DNA from: an uncultured Blautia sp.
Lineage (GTDB): Bacteria; Bacillota; Clostridia; Lachnospirales; Lachnospiraceae
Length of the DNA stretch: 28,742 nucleotides
Direction: 5' to 3'
NCBI GenBank assembly: GCA_900549015.1
Contig: URMH01000033.1
Coordinates: forward strand, 1 to 28,742
The notes under the pieces were generated by a model. The model ran no database searches and was not told the DNA's origin. It was given only the letters and a program-made list of their open reading frames with translations. The position numbers and the translations under genes were made by a program. Below are positions 6,046 to 13,419 of the stretch, one piece after another (the first letter of the stretch is position 1; each line of letters begins with the position of its first letter).

Positions 6046-7272
6046 TTATGCTTCTGCTCTCCTCAAAAGGTCGTATACTTCCATTTTGATTCCGAGATCT
6101 ACAAATAACTTCTGCTGAGGGTGAGGCGCGCTTTCCACCTGACTGCCTTCCTCATCATAAATAGCTTTTACTGTCACCGGGATATTCTCCCCGTTCGGCT
6201 TCATCACCTCTATTGTCTCGCCTGTGACAAATTTATTTCTCTGGGTGATCTGCACAAGCCCCCGTTCGTCTATGGCTTCTGCAAAGCCCAGATAAGTATA
6301 CTCTTTCACATAGGTATTGTTGTCATAAATCTGAGTATTCTCATCTGGTTTTCCATAGAAAAATCCGGTCGTAAACTGACGGTAGGTACAGTTTGAAATC
6401 TGTTCTTTGTACCAGTCCATATTTGCCTTATATTTTTCCGGGCTCTCCATATAATCATCGATGGCTTTTCTGTATGTTCTTGCCACAGTCGCAACATAGA
6501 GCGCAGTTTTCATGCGGCCCTCTATTTTAAGGCTGTCAATGCCGCTTGTCAACACATCGTCCATATGCTCGATCATACAGAGATCCTTGGAATTAAAAAT
6601 GTAAGTTCCTCTTTCATTTTCAAAAACAGGCATATATTCTCCGGGGCGCTTCTCCTCCACAATGGAATACTTCCATCTGCACGGGTGGGTGCAGGCTCCT
6701 CTGTTTGCATCTCTTCCCACAAGATAATTGCTTAAAAGGCATCGTCCGGAATAGGAAATACACATGGCTCCATGAACAAATGTCTCGATTTCCATATCCT
6801 CCGGAATATGGGCGCGGATCTCCCGGATTTCTTCAAGAGAAAGCTCTCTCGCCGTCACTACGCGCTTTGCTCCAAGGCTGTACCAGAAGCGGTACGTCTC
6901 ATAGTTTGTATTATTTGCCTGCGTGCTGATGTGCCGCTCAATTTCCGGACAGATTTCTTTTGCATATGTAAAAATCCCCGGATCTGCAATGATCAGTCCG
7001 TCCGGGCGCAATTCCTTCAGTTCATAAAGATATTCCCGGACGCCTTCCAGGTCTTCATTATGAGCAAGAATATTTACTGTCACATAGACCTTTACTCCAT
7101 GCTCATGCGCAAAGGCGATTCCCTCTCTCATATCTTCTTTTGAGAAATTTTTTGCCTTTGCCCGAAGTCCGAATGCCTCGCCGCCGATATACACCGCGTC
7201 TGCACCAAAAATAACAGCGATTTTTAATACCTCAAGGCTGCTTGCGGGAACTAATAATTCTGGTTTTCTCAT
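6046..7272 (-). CDS. U32-family protein, probable tRNA U34 hydroxylation factor (TrhP-like)
   Basis: This 408-residue protein begins MRKPELLVPASSLEVLKIAV, typical of the U32 family. It carries the cysteine cluster of that family in FVHGAMCISYSGRC and RGACTHPC (Cys 171, 178, 194, 198), and SLKIEGRMK in the middle. A beta-rich C-terminal domain follows. U32 proteins were annotated as peptidases or collagenases. Members next to TrmR in Bacillus (YrrN/YrrO, TrhP) are required for prephenate-dependent hydroxylation of uridine 34 to ho5U in tRNA. The gene lies four bases after trmR, whose product methylates ho5U34, which strongly favours this role. Bacillus has two adjacent copies; only one is here. 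The ATG has AGGAG seven bases upstream. Confidence 0.85.
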   Translation of the reverse strand: MRKPELLVPASSLEVLKIAVIFGADAVYIGGEAFGLRAKAKNFSKEDMREGIAFAHEHGVKVYVTVNILAHNEDLEGVREYLYELKELRPDGLIIADPGIFTYAKEICPEIERHISTQANNTNYETYRFWYSLGAKRVVTARELSLEEIREIRAHIPEDMEIETFVHGAMCISYSGRCLLSNYLVGRDANRGACTHPCRWKYSIVEEKRPGEYMPVFENERGTYIFNSKDLCMIEHMDDVLTSGIDSLKIEGRMKTALYVATVARTYRKAIDDYMESPEKYKANMDWYKEQISNCTYRQFTTGFFYGKPDENTQIYDNNTYVKEYTYLGFAEAIDERGLVQITQRNKFVTGETIEVMKPNGENIPVTVKAIYDEEGSQVESAPHPQQKLFVDLGIKMEVYDLLRRAEA

Positions 7273-7276
7273 CTTT

Positions 7277-7921
7277 TCACTCCTGTCTGATGCTCACTGC
7301 TGCTCCGTCTCCCACAGGAAGAACAGAGGTTACAAGAATCGGATTATGGGTCAGCTCATAAAGATATTCCCGCATTCTTTTATAAATGGTACGGTTTCTC
7401 CGCTCCACAAGATAACGGGATTCTATAATATCCCCTTCCTGAAGCACATTGTCTGATACAAGAACGCTTCCTTTTTCCATAAGGCGTAAAATATCGGGAA
7501 GCCAGTTGATATACTGCCCTTTTGCAGCGTCCATAAAAATAAAATCATACGTCCCCGAAAGGGTTTTTAGAATTTCTCCTGCGTCTCCTTCCAGAAGCGT
7601 GATCTGTTCTTCTCTCTCTGCCTTTTTAAAGTTTTCTTTTGCGATGGGGATTCTTTTTTCATAGTTTTCTATTGTGGTAATTTTAAGGTCAGAGGGACCA
7701 TACTCACACATAAGAAGTGTGGAGAAGCCAACGGCTGTCCCCACCTCCAGAATACGTTTTGGCTTTTTCATTGCCAGAAGCGTCTTTATAAAGCTCTGCA
7801 TTTCTCTTCGTATCACAGGAACCCCTGTTTCTAATGCAGTCTGTTCCAGCTCTTCCAGAAAGTCCGTATTTCCGGTGTTCAGTGAGTTAATATACGTCCG
7901 CATACGCTCATCTACAATCAC
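7277..7921 (-). CDS. trmR: tRNA 5-hydroxyuridine methyltransferase (TrmR-like O-methyltransferase)
   Basis: This 214-residue class I SAM-dependent O-methyltransferase has the SAM loop ILEVGTAVGFST (57-68). The metal-binding and catalytic region DFIFMDAAKGQY (126-137) and SDNVL (156-160) follow, as in catechol/caffeoyl-CoA-type methyltransferases. B. subtilis TrmR (YrrM) converts ho5U34 to mo5U34 in tRNA, and the next gene encodes the U32 partner that helps make ho5U. The start is GTG at 7921, overlapping the preceding stop as GTGA, with GGAAGGAG ten bases upstream. An in-frame ATG at 7903 lacks a good site. The substrate is inferred from synteny; a small-molecule substrate is possible but less likely. 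Confidence 0.82.
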   Translation of the reverse strand: MIVDERMRTYINSLNTGNTDFLEELEQTALETGVPVIRREMQSFIKTLLAMKKPKRILEVGTAVGFSTLLMCEYGPSDLKITTIENYEKRIPIAKENFKKAEREEQITLLEGDAGEILKTLSGTYDFIFMDAAKGQYINWLPDILRLMEKGSVLVSDNVLQEGDIIESRYLVERRNRTIYKRMREYLYELTHNPILVTSVLPVGDGAAVSIRQE

Positions 7922-8322
7922 TGGGTTTCGGCTCCTTCCTGTTCCTCATCGCCTGCAAGGATTCCCATAATTCTCGCAGGGGTATAAGCGGTACTTAAGA
8001 GATACGTTCCAGGTTTCATCTGTCCGCTGTAATTGGACAGCTTTTCCTGTGCATAAAAAACAAGTGCATCTTCCACAAGTCCTTTTTTCTCCAGTGTTTT
8101 TGCAACCTTATATACAGAGGCTCCTTCCTCTACTACAATGGTTACTTCCTGTCCGTTCCCCGGACTCATTGCCTGCTGATTAAATACATCGTATCCAAAC
8201 TGATACGCCGATCTTCCAAGCCAGAAGATCAATACTGCCACACAGACATAAAGAGCAGCCCGGAAAAAGCCGCTTGCCAGAATCACGCCCGCTTTTCCTA
8301 CGTTGTCTCTTGCGTTGCCCAT
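7918..8322 (-). CDS. MltG-like membrane protein lacking the YceG catalytic domain
   Basis: This 134-residue protein starts at ATG 8322 behind AAAGGAG. It has one membrane segment (about 20-37, FRAALYVCVAVLIFWLG), then a LysM-like module. The module runs from VTIVVEEGASVYKVAKTLEK through GLVEDALVFYAQEK to KPGTYLLSTAYTPARIMGIL. These match the N-terminal part of MltG (B. subtilis YrrL), the endolytic transglycosylase that ends glycan strand growth. The protein stops where the catalytic YceG domain would begin, so no catalytic Glu is present. The downstream gene starts at the overlapping GTGA, with no room for the missing part. It occupies the yrrL position of the Bacillus cluster. It may be a peptidoglycan-sensing or regulatory remnant; function unproven. 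Confidence 0.72.
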   Translation of the reverse strand: MGNARDNVGKAGVILASGFFRAALYVCVAVLIFWLGRSAYQFGYDVFNQQAMSPGNGQEVTIVVEEGASVYKVAKTLEKKGLVEDALVFYAQEKLSNYSGQMKPGTYLLSTAYTPARIMGILAGDEEQEGAETQ

Positions 8323-8366
8323 AGTTTGCTCCTTTCTCTTTCTGGCAGCTTTCGCTGCCGCGCCTG

Positions 8367-8705
8367 CTACAATTCCGGAATCATCATGTCTATGCCTTCT
8401 GTCACAGTTCTTCCAATCTTCTGCAGGAGCTTGCAAAGAGCAAGCTCCGCATCAAGATAGGCGTTCACTTCCGGAATCTTGCGAAGCTGAGAAGATTCTT
8501 TCGCAATGCTTTCTGCCACACGGAAAAGTCCCTGGCTTTCCGCCTCCTTCTGAAGACGGTAATTTTTTACCCGAAACTGATTTACTCTCTCCAAAAGCTC
8601 CGGATTTGCCATAATCTTCTCTTCCTGCTTCTTATAATCCATGTATACTTCGCTTCCTCTGATTACCTGAAGAAGCATTTCAACACTTTCTTCTATCTTA
8701 TCCAT
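8367..8705 (-). CDS. YlbF/YmcA-family protein
   Basis: This 112-residue, mostly helical protein looks like the Com_YlbF family: an N-terminal VEMLLQVIRGSEVYMDYKKQ region, then NPELLERVNQFRVKN and a C-terminal helix (LDAELALCKLLQKIG). In B. subtilis, YlbF, YmcA and YaaT form a complex that assists RNase Y in mRNA maturation and affects competence and sporulation. Here the gene directly follows RNase J, which suggests an RNA-decay link in this organism. The ATG at 8705 has AGGAG upstream. It lies 26 bases after rnj and 44 before the MltG-like gene. The family is assigned from pattern similarity only. Confidence 0.65.
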   Translation of the reverse strand: MDKIEESVEMLLQVIRGSEVYMDYKKQEEKIMANPELLERVNQFRVKNYRLQKEAESQGLFRVAESIAKESSQLRKIPEVNAYLDAELALCKLLQKIGRTVTEGIDMMIPEL

Positions 8706-8731
8706 TGTCTCTCCTGTATTTCAGAGAATCC

Positions 8732-10615
8732 TTATGCCTCCATGATAATTGGAAGGATCATAGGACTTCTCTTAGTCCTTTTCCAGAGATAATCACTTAA
8801 TGCGTCTTTTACAACGGTTTTGATTTTTCCCCAGTCTGTAATATTTCTGTCAAGACAGGAATCAAGGGCATTTTCTACTACCTCTCTTGCATGATCCATC
8901 AGATCCTCAGATTCTCTTACATAGACAAATCCTCTGGAGACAATATCCGGTCCTGCAAGCACAACATTGCTGTGGCGCTCCAGTGTCATTACTACGATCA
9001 TAATGCCGTCCTCAGCCAGATGCTGTCTGTCACGAAGAACAATATTTCCCACGTCTCCCACACCGAGACCGTCCACGAGAATGGCTCCCGTATGCACGCT
9101 TCCTGTTACCTCAGCGCTCTGTCCGTCCATTTCCAGAACGTTTCCGGAAGAAAGAATATAGATGTTCTCCTTCGGGATCCCAAGTCCTTCCGCAACGTGC
9201 GCCTGAGCTGTTAAATGGCGGTATTCTCCATGTATCGGTACTGCGTACTTCGGTTTTACAAGAGAGTAGATCAGCTTGATCTCTTCCTGGCAGGCATGTC
9301 CAGAAACATGGGCGTCCTGGAAAATAACCTTTGCCCCTTTCATGGACAGCTCGTTGATCACTTTTGACACTGCTTTTTCATTCCCCGGAATCGGATTGGA
9401 ACTGAAAATAATGGTGTCATTCGGTTTGATCGTTATTTTCTTATGAATGCTTGCAGCCATACGTGACAGGGCTGCCATAGATTCTCCCTGGCTTCCTGTT
9501 GTGATCAGAACCACCTGCTCGTCCGGATAATTTTTCACCTGATCAATATCAATTAAGGTCTGATCCGGAATCCTCAGGTATCCAAGCTCCGATGCGGTTG
9601 CGATGATATTCACCATGCTGCGGCCTTCCACTGCAACCTTTCTTCCAAAACGATAGGCCGTGTCGATGATCTGCTGCACACGGTCTACATTTGATGCAAA
9701 TGTAGCGATAATGATACGGGAAGTCTTGTACTCGTTAAAAAGATTATCAAATACTTTTCCCACAGTGCGCTCCGACATGGTAAATCCCGGACGCTCTGCA
9801 TTTGTACTGTCGCACATAAGCGCAAGCACGCCTTTTCTTCCGATCTCTGCAAAACGCTGCAGATCAATGGCGTCTCCAAATACCGGTGTATAATCCACCT
9901 TAAAGTCTCCTGTATGCACTACGATTCCCACAGGAGAATAAATTGCCAGTGCAGAAGCATCCTGAATACTGTGGTTTGTTTTAATAAATTCAATAGAGAA
10001 ATCTCCCAGGTTTATTACCTGACCATGCTTTACTTCTTTCAGTTTTGTAGAACGTGTGAGATTGTGTTCCTTTAACTTATTGGAAATCAGTCCGAGAGTA
10101 AGCTTGGTAGAGTAAATAGGTACGTTTACGTCCTTCAGGATATATGGCAATGCGCCGATATGGTCTTCGTGACCGTGGGTAATCACAAAACCTTTTACCT
10201 TGCTGATATTTTCTTTTAAGTAGGTAACGTCAGGAATCACAAGGTCAATTCCCAGCATATCGTCTTCCGGAAAGGAAAGACCGCAGTCCACTACTACGAT
10301 ACTGTCCTCATATTCAAAGGCAGTAATATTCATTCCGATCTGTTCCAGACCTCCAAGCGGAATGATCTTTAATTTTGAGGAAGGTCTTCTTCCTCTTCTC
10401 ACCGGGCTTTTGCCCATATTTTTTACAGGACCTTTAAACGGCTGCCGTGACTGCCTGTCCTGGTATTTCCCGTTTCCCGGCTTTGTCTGCCGGCTGTTAT
10501 ATTTATTATTATAGCTGTAATTTTTTGATCGGGTTGTCTGTTTTCTGTAATTTCCCGTATAGCCTGTCTGGCTTCCACTTCTTGTATTATTATTGTTGCT
10601 GTTTTCGTTGTTCAA
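8732..10615 (-). CDS. rnj: Ribonuclease J with disordered Asn/Arg-rich N-terminal extension
   Basis: This 627-residue protein has the metallo-beta-lactamase and beta-CASP fold of RNase J. LKIIPLGGLEQIGMN opens the domain, HGHEDHIGALP (148-158) binds the two zinc ions, HTGDFKVD and CDSTNAERPG follow, and SGHACQEE and HGEYRHL lie in the beta-CASP and later motifs. RNase J is a 5'-3' exonuclease and endonuclease central to mRNA decay and rRNA maturation. Residues 1-80 are low-complexity, rich in Asn, Gln, Ser, Tyr, Lys and Arg, and are absent from the standard ~555-residue enzymes. The start is TTG at 10615 with GAGGTG six bases upstream; an ATG four bases earlier is in another frame and soon stops. 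It sits between DUF1292 and a YlbF-like gene. Confidence 0.93.
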   Translation of the reverse strand: MNNENSNNNNTRSGSQTGYTGNYRKQTTRSKNYSYNNKYNSRQTKPGNGKYQDRQSRQPFKGPVKNMGKSPVRRGRRPSSKLKIIPLGGLEQIGMNITAFEYEDSIVVVDCGLSFPEDDMLGIDLVIPDVTYLKENISKVKGFVITHGHEDHIGALPYILKDVNVPIYSTKLTLGLISNKLKEHNLTRSTKLKEVKHGQVINLGDFSIEFIKTNHSIQDASALAIYSPVGIVVHTGDFKVDYTPVFGDAIDLQRFAEIGRKGVLALMCDSTNAERPGFTMSERTVGKVFDNLFNEYKTSRIIIATFASNVDRVQQIIDTAYRFGRKVAVEGRSMVNIIATASELGYLRIPDQTLIDIDQVKNYPDEQVVLITTGSQGESMAALSRMAASIHKKITIKPNDTIIFSSNPIPGNEKAVSKVINELSMKGAKVIFQDAHVSGHACQEEIKLIYSLVKPKYAVPIHGEYRHLTAQAHVAEGLGIPKENIYILSSGNVLEMDGQSAEVTGSVHTGAILVDGLGVGDVGNIVLRDRQHLAEDGIMIVVMTLERHSNVVLAGPDIVSRGFVYVRESEDLMDHAREVVENALDSCLDRNITDWGKIKTVVKDALSDYLWKRTKRSPMILPIIMEA

Positions 10616-10625
10616 TCATTGCACC

Positions 10626-10883
10626 TCACATTTCAAAATCCACATCTTCCATCATCTGCTCAAAAACCTTGAATACAGCCTCAAGCTCTTCCTCGTCCTC
10701 TACCATCTCGTAGCAGGCTTCCTGGCTCTCTGTATCGGACACGTCTTTTAAAATGTATGCCTGTGCTTCATCTTCCGCGGAATCGGAAACAAGGAGGTAT
10801 GCAGTTCCGCCTATGCTCGTCTGCTCCTCCACAAAAAATTCCACAGATGTTCCGTCCTCTGACTGAAATTTGATTTTTTCCAT
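10626..10883 (-). CDS. DUF1292 family protein (YrzB-like)
   Basis: This 85-residue acidic protein starts MEKIKFQSEDGTSVEFFVEE and contains YLLVSDSAEDEAQAYILK and a run of Glu/Asp near the C-terminus. It matches the DUF1292 family (B. subtilis YrzB), whose function is unknown. It lies in the conserved ireB-ruvX-DUF1292 order found in many Firmicutes. It is 15 bases after ruvX and 10 before rnj, so co-transcription is likely. The composition suggests a small acidic soluble protein with a beta-rich N-terminus and an acidic helix. Confidence 0.85.
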   Translation of the reverse strand: MEKIKFQSEDGTSVEFFVEEQTSIGGTAYLLVSDSAEDEAQAYILKDVSDTESQEACYEMVEDEEELEAVFKVFEQMMEDVDFEM

Positions 10884-10898
10884 CTTATTTAACCGTCC

Positions 10899-11324
10899 TT
10901 ATCCGTTCCTCAGGGAATCCAAATATCCCTGTAAAATAAAAATAGCTGCCAGCTGGTCCAAATGCTCCTTACGATTCTCTCTTCTCACGCCGCTCTCCAT
11001 CAATGTGCGGTTCGCTTCTATTGTAGTAAGCCGTTCGTCCCACATAACAACAGGCAGGCCTGTTCTTCTCTCCAGCATTTCCCTGAATTCCAGAGACTTC
11101 AAAGCCCGCTCCCCAATGGTATTATTCATATTTTTCGGATACCCCAGAACAATCGTCTCAACCTGGTATTCCGAAACAAGTTCTTCAATACGTGCCAAAG
11201 TCTGGCGCAGTTTATTTTCCTGTTTGCGCCATATGGTTTCCACACTCTGAGCTGTAAGGCCCAGTGGGTCGCTTACTGCTACCCCCACTGTCCTTGAGCC
11301 GTAATCCAATCCCAGTATTCTCAT
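10899..11324 (-). CDS. ruvX: RuvX/YqgF-type Holliday junction resolvase
   Basis: This 141-residue protein has the RNase H-like fold of YqgF/RuvX. MRILGLDYGSRTVGVAVSDP holds the first catalytic Asp (7). VLGYPKNMN and WDERLTT follow, with the C-terminal HLDQLAAIFILQ containing the last acidic residue. The family resolves Holliday junctions or takes part in 16S rRNA 5'-end processing (the E. coli member is linked to pre-16S nuclease activity). The length is normal (about 138-140). It begins two bases after ireB and is followed closely by DUF1292. Confidence 0.92.
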   Translation of the reverse strand: MRILGLDYGSRTVGVAVSDPLGLTAQSVETIWRKQENKLRQTLARIEELVSEYQVETIVLGYPKNMNNTIGERALKSLEFREMLERRTGLPVVMWDERLTTIEANRTLMESGVRRENRKEHLDQLAAIFILQGYLDSLRNG

Positions 11325-11326
11325 AA

Positions 11327-11599
11327 TTATCGTTCCCAGGATTTATTCTTAATATACTCATTTAAAAGTTCTTCCACCAGCTCGTCGCGCTCCACTTTCA
11401 TGATCATGCTTCTTGCGCCTTTGTGGCTGGTAATATAAGTCGGGTCTCCGGACATAATATATCCCACTATCTGATTTACCGGATTGTATCCCTTCTCATC
11501 CATTGCATTGTACACCAGATCCAGAACTTCTTTTACTTCAAGCTCCTGATCCGGTTTTGTCCTGAAATATTGGGTATTTCCCAGATTATTCTCTGCCAT
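11327..11599 (-). CDS. ireB: IreB-family regulator (UPF0297, YrzL)
   Basis: This 90-residue protein contains GNTQYFRTKPDQELEVKEVL, GYNPVNQIVGYIMSGDPTYI and a terminal ELVEELLNEYIK helix, which is diagnostic for UPF0297. In Enterococcus, IreB is a substrate of the PASTA-type Ser/Thr kinase IreK and controls cephalosporin resistance; the protein is dimeric. A candidate N-terminal phosphorylation residue is Thr9. It lies between mtaB (31 bases) and ruvX (two bases), the family's usual neighbourhood. The kinase and phosphatase partners are not in this window. Confidence 0.92.
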   Translation of the reverse strand: MAENNLGNTQYFRTKPDQELEVKEVLDLVYNAMDEKGYNPVNQIVGYIMSGDPTYITSHKGARSMIMKVERDELVEELLNEYIKNKSWER

Positions 11600-11630
11600 T
11601 TTCTCTCACGTCCTTACAATTACTTCATTT

Positions 11631-12968
11631 CTATTTTAATATAATTCCCTGCAAATTACAACGAAAACTTTCTCCATCCGGAAAGCTTTCTGCTTTTACT
11701 GTCACAATGTCATTTACAGAAAGCCCGTCCCGCTTCTCTACCGCAGTCCGCACATATTCTCTGCTGTGTCCCAGATAATAAGCTTTTCCGCCAATCTCGC
11801 ACTCTTCCTCAAGAAGGATTTCCAGAGTTTTTCCTTCCAGGGATTTTTCATATTCTGCCATTCTCTGTCTGTTTACAGAGAGCATTTTTTCGCTTCGCTC
11901 TTTTTTTACAGCCTCGGTAAGCTGGTCTTTCATGGCAGCCGCCTTTGTCCCCTGTCTTCTGGAATATGGAAAAATATGCGTCTCGTAAAAATGGATTTCT
12001 TTTACAAAGGCAAGGGAACTTTCAAAATCTTCTTCCGTCTCACCCGGAAATCCTACGATCACATCTGTTGTAAGCGCCGGATTCTCATAATATTTTCTGA
12101 GAATTTCACATCGCTCTCTGTATTCCCCGCTTCTGTACCGTCTGTTCATTCGTTCCAGAGTGACATCGCAGCCGCTCTGAAGAGATAAATGAAAATGGGG
12201 GCATACTTTCGGAAGTTCTGAAATGCGTTTTACAAATTCCTCCGTTATAATTCCCGGTTCCAGAGAACCGAGACGGATTCTTTTAATTCCCTCTATCTCA
12301 TGAACTGCCTCAATCAAAGTCAGAAGATCTGCCTTTTTCTCTTCCGGAAAATCCACGCCGTATGAACTTAAGTGAATTCCTGTGAGCACCACTTCCTGAT
12401 ACCCTTTTTCTGCAAGAGTACGAGCTTCCGCCAACACATTGTCCAGCGCTCTGCTTCTTACCCTTCCACGTGCGTAAGGGATAATGCAGTACGTACAGAA
12501 CTGGTTACAGCCATCCTGCACCTTCATATAAGCGCGCACATGCTCAGCTGTGCGGCTGATGGCAAGACTTTCGTATTCTTTTGTCTGGTTGATTTTAATA
12601 ACTCTGGAAAGCTTGTGATTTTCTTTTTCGTAATCCTCAAGAGACTCCACAATATTTTTTTTCTGATTGTTGCCGAGGATCAGATCGACTGCCTCGTCCT
12701 TGTCAAGCTTCTCCGTATCTGTCTGCACATAGCAGCCTGTTGCCACCACGACGGCGTCCGGATTCATTTTTTTTGCTTTATGAAGCATTTGTCTTGATTT
12801 TCTATCTGCAATATTGGTAACGGTACAAGTGTTAATTACATATACGTCTGCTCCCGGCTCAAAAGGCACAATCTCATATCCTGCCTCTTCCAGAAGCTGC
12901 TGCATCGCCTCCACCTCATAGGCATTGACTTTACAGCCTAAATTGTGTAATGCTGCTTTTTTCTTCAT
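11631..12968 (-). CDS. mtaB: tRNA t6A37 methylthiotransferase MtaB
   Basis: This 445-residue radical SAM enzyme has three N-terminal cluster cysteines (12, 48, 79, in LGCKVN, INTCTV and ATGCYV) and the radical SAM motif CNQFCTYC (Cys 154, 158, 161). A TRAM-like C-terminal domain follows. This layout and the LGCKVNAYE start are typical of MtaB/YqeV, which adds methylthio to t6A at position 37 of tRNAs reading ANN codons. It is the first gene of a long unit running to 6046. A promoter (TTGAAG-16-TAAAAT) lies upstream, back to back with the HPr-like gene. In B. subtilis yqeV follows rsmE; here thiI, a desulfurase and an HPr-like gene lie between. Confidence 0.94.
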   Translation of the reverse strand: MKKKAALHNLGCKVNAYEVEAMQQLLEEAGYEIVPFEPGADVYVINTCTVTNIADRKSRQMLHKAKKMNPDAVVVATGCYVQTDTEKLDKDEAVDLILGNNQKKNIVESLEDYEKENHKLSRVIKINQTKEYESLAISRTAEHVRAYMKVQDGCNQFCTYCIIPYARGRVRSRALDNVLAEARTLAEKGYQEVVLTGIHLSSYGVDFPEEKKADLLTLIEAVHEIEGIKRIRLGSLEPGIITEEFVKRISELPKVCPHFHLSLQSGCDVTLERMNRRYRSGEYRERCEILRKYYENPALTTDVIVGFPGETEEDFESSLAFVKEIHFYETHIFPYSRRQGTKAAAMKDQLTEAVKKERSEKMLSVNRQRMAEYEKSLEGKTLEILLEEECEIGGKAYYLGHSREYVRTAVEKRDGLSVNDIVTVKAESFPDGESFRCNLQGIILK

Positions 12969-12998
12969 GTTTGTCGTCCTTTTACATATCTTTCGAAA

Positions 12999-13026
12999 AT
13001 TTTATACAATTTCACTAAATCTTCAA
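12999..13026 (-). promoter_or_regulatory. Promoter of the mtaB unit
   Basis: On the minus strand TTGAAG (13021-13026) is followed after 16 bases by TAAAAT (12999-13004), five of six matches to the -10 consensus. It lies 31 bases before the mtaB start, back to back with the HPr-like promoter. It probably serves the nine genes down to the U32 protein. Confidence 0.6.
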
Positions 13027-13048
13027 CTATTTTTTATCTCTTTTTCCC

Positions 13049-13077
13049 TTGACTTTTTTTAAGGGTACGGGTAAGAT
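13049..13077 (+). promoter_or_regulatory. Promoter of the HPr-like gene
   Basis: TTGACT (13049-13054, five of six matches) is separated by 17 bases, starting with a T-run, from TAAGAT (13072-13077). GGGAGG lies at 13105-13110, well placed for the ATG at 13119. This is a strong housekeeping-type promoter. Confidence 0.75.
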
Positions 13078-13118
13078 GAAAACTGTAAATAAACCAATAC
13101 TTAAGGGAGGTTATCACA

Positions 13119-13355
13119 ATGAAAACAGCAAAAATTTCACTGAACTCTATTGATAAAGTGAAGGCATTCGTAAACGAAATCAGCAAATTTGACTGCGACT
13201 TTGATTTAGTATCCGGAAGATATGTGATTGATGCGAAATCTATCATGGGCATCTTCAGCTTAGATTTATCTAAACCAATCGACCTGAACATTCATGCTGA
13301 CGGTCCTGCACTTGACAGTGTAATGGAAGTCATCGGCAAATACACAATCGAATAA
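13119..13355 (+). CDS. HPr-like protein without the phosphorylatable histidine
   Basis: This 78-residue protein aligns by eye along its whole length to the PTS phosphocarrier HPr. The HPr kinase target motif is nearly intact: AKSIMGIFSLDL corresponds to KSIMGVMSLGI of B. subtilis, whose serine is Ser46. The active-site segment GIHARPA is replaced by SIDKVKAFV, so the His15 that accepts phosphate from Enzyme I is missing. It therefore cannot be a normal PTS carrier. It may be a regulatory, Ser-phosphorylated relative (Crh-like) or have an unrelated role. It stands alone with its own strong promoter and terminator, opposite in direction to its neighbours. No HPr kinase or PTS gene is nearby. 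Confidence 0.8.
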   Translation: MKTAKISLNSIDKVKAFVNEISKFDCDFDLVSGRYVIDAKSIMGIFSLDLSKPIDLNIHADGPALDSVMEVIGKYTIE

Positions 13356-13370
13356 TCTTTCGTGTATACA

Positions 13371-13401
13371 GGAGGAAGCCAGAAAACTTCCTCCTTTTTT
13401 T
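13371..13401 (+). terminator. Terminator of the HPr-like gene
   Basis: A perfect 8-base stem, GGAGGAAG and CTTCCTCC (13371-13378 and 13387-13394), is followed by seven T residues. It lies 15 bases after the HPr-like stop. Read from the opposite side there is no T-run, so it probably does not stop thiI. Confidence 0.92.
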
Positions 13402-13419
13402 ATTTTCCTTCCGGACACT

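Noticed and set aside
13034..13291. 85-residue minus-strand open frame across the HPr-like gene
   Set aside because: It is antisense to a clear gene with promoter and terminator, and overlaps the mtaB promoter region.
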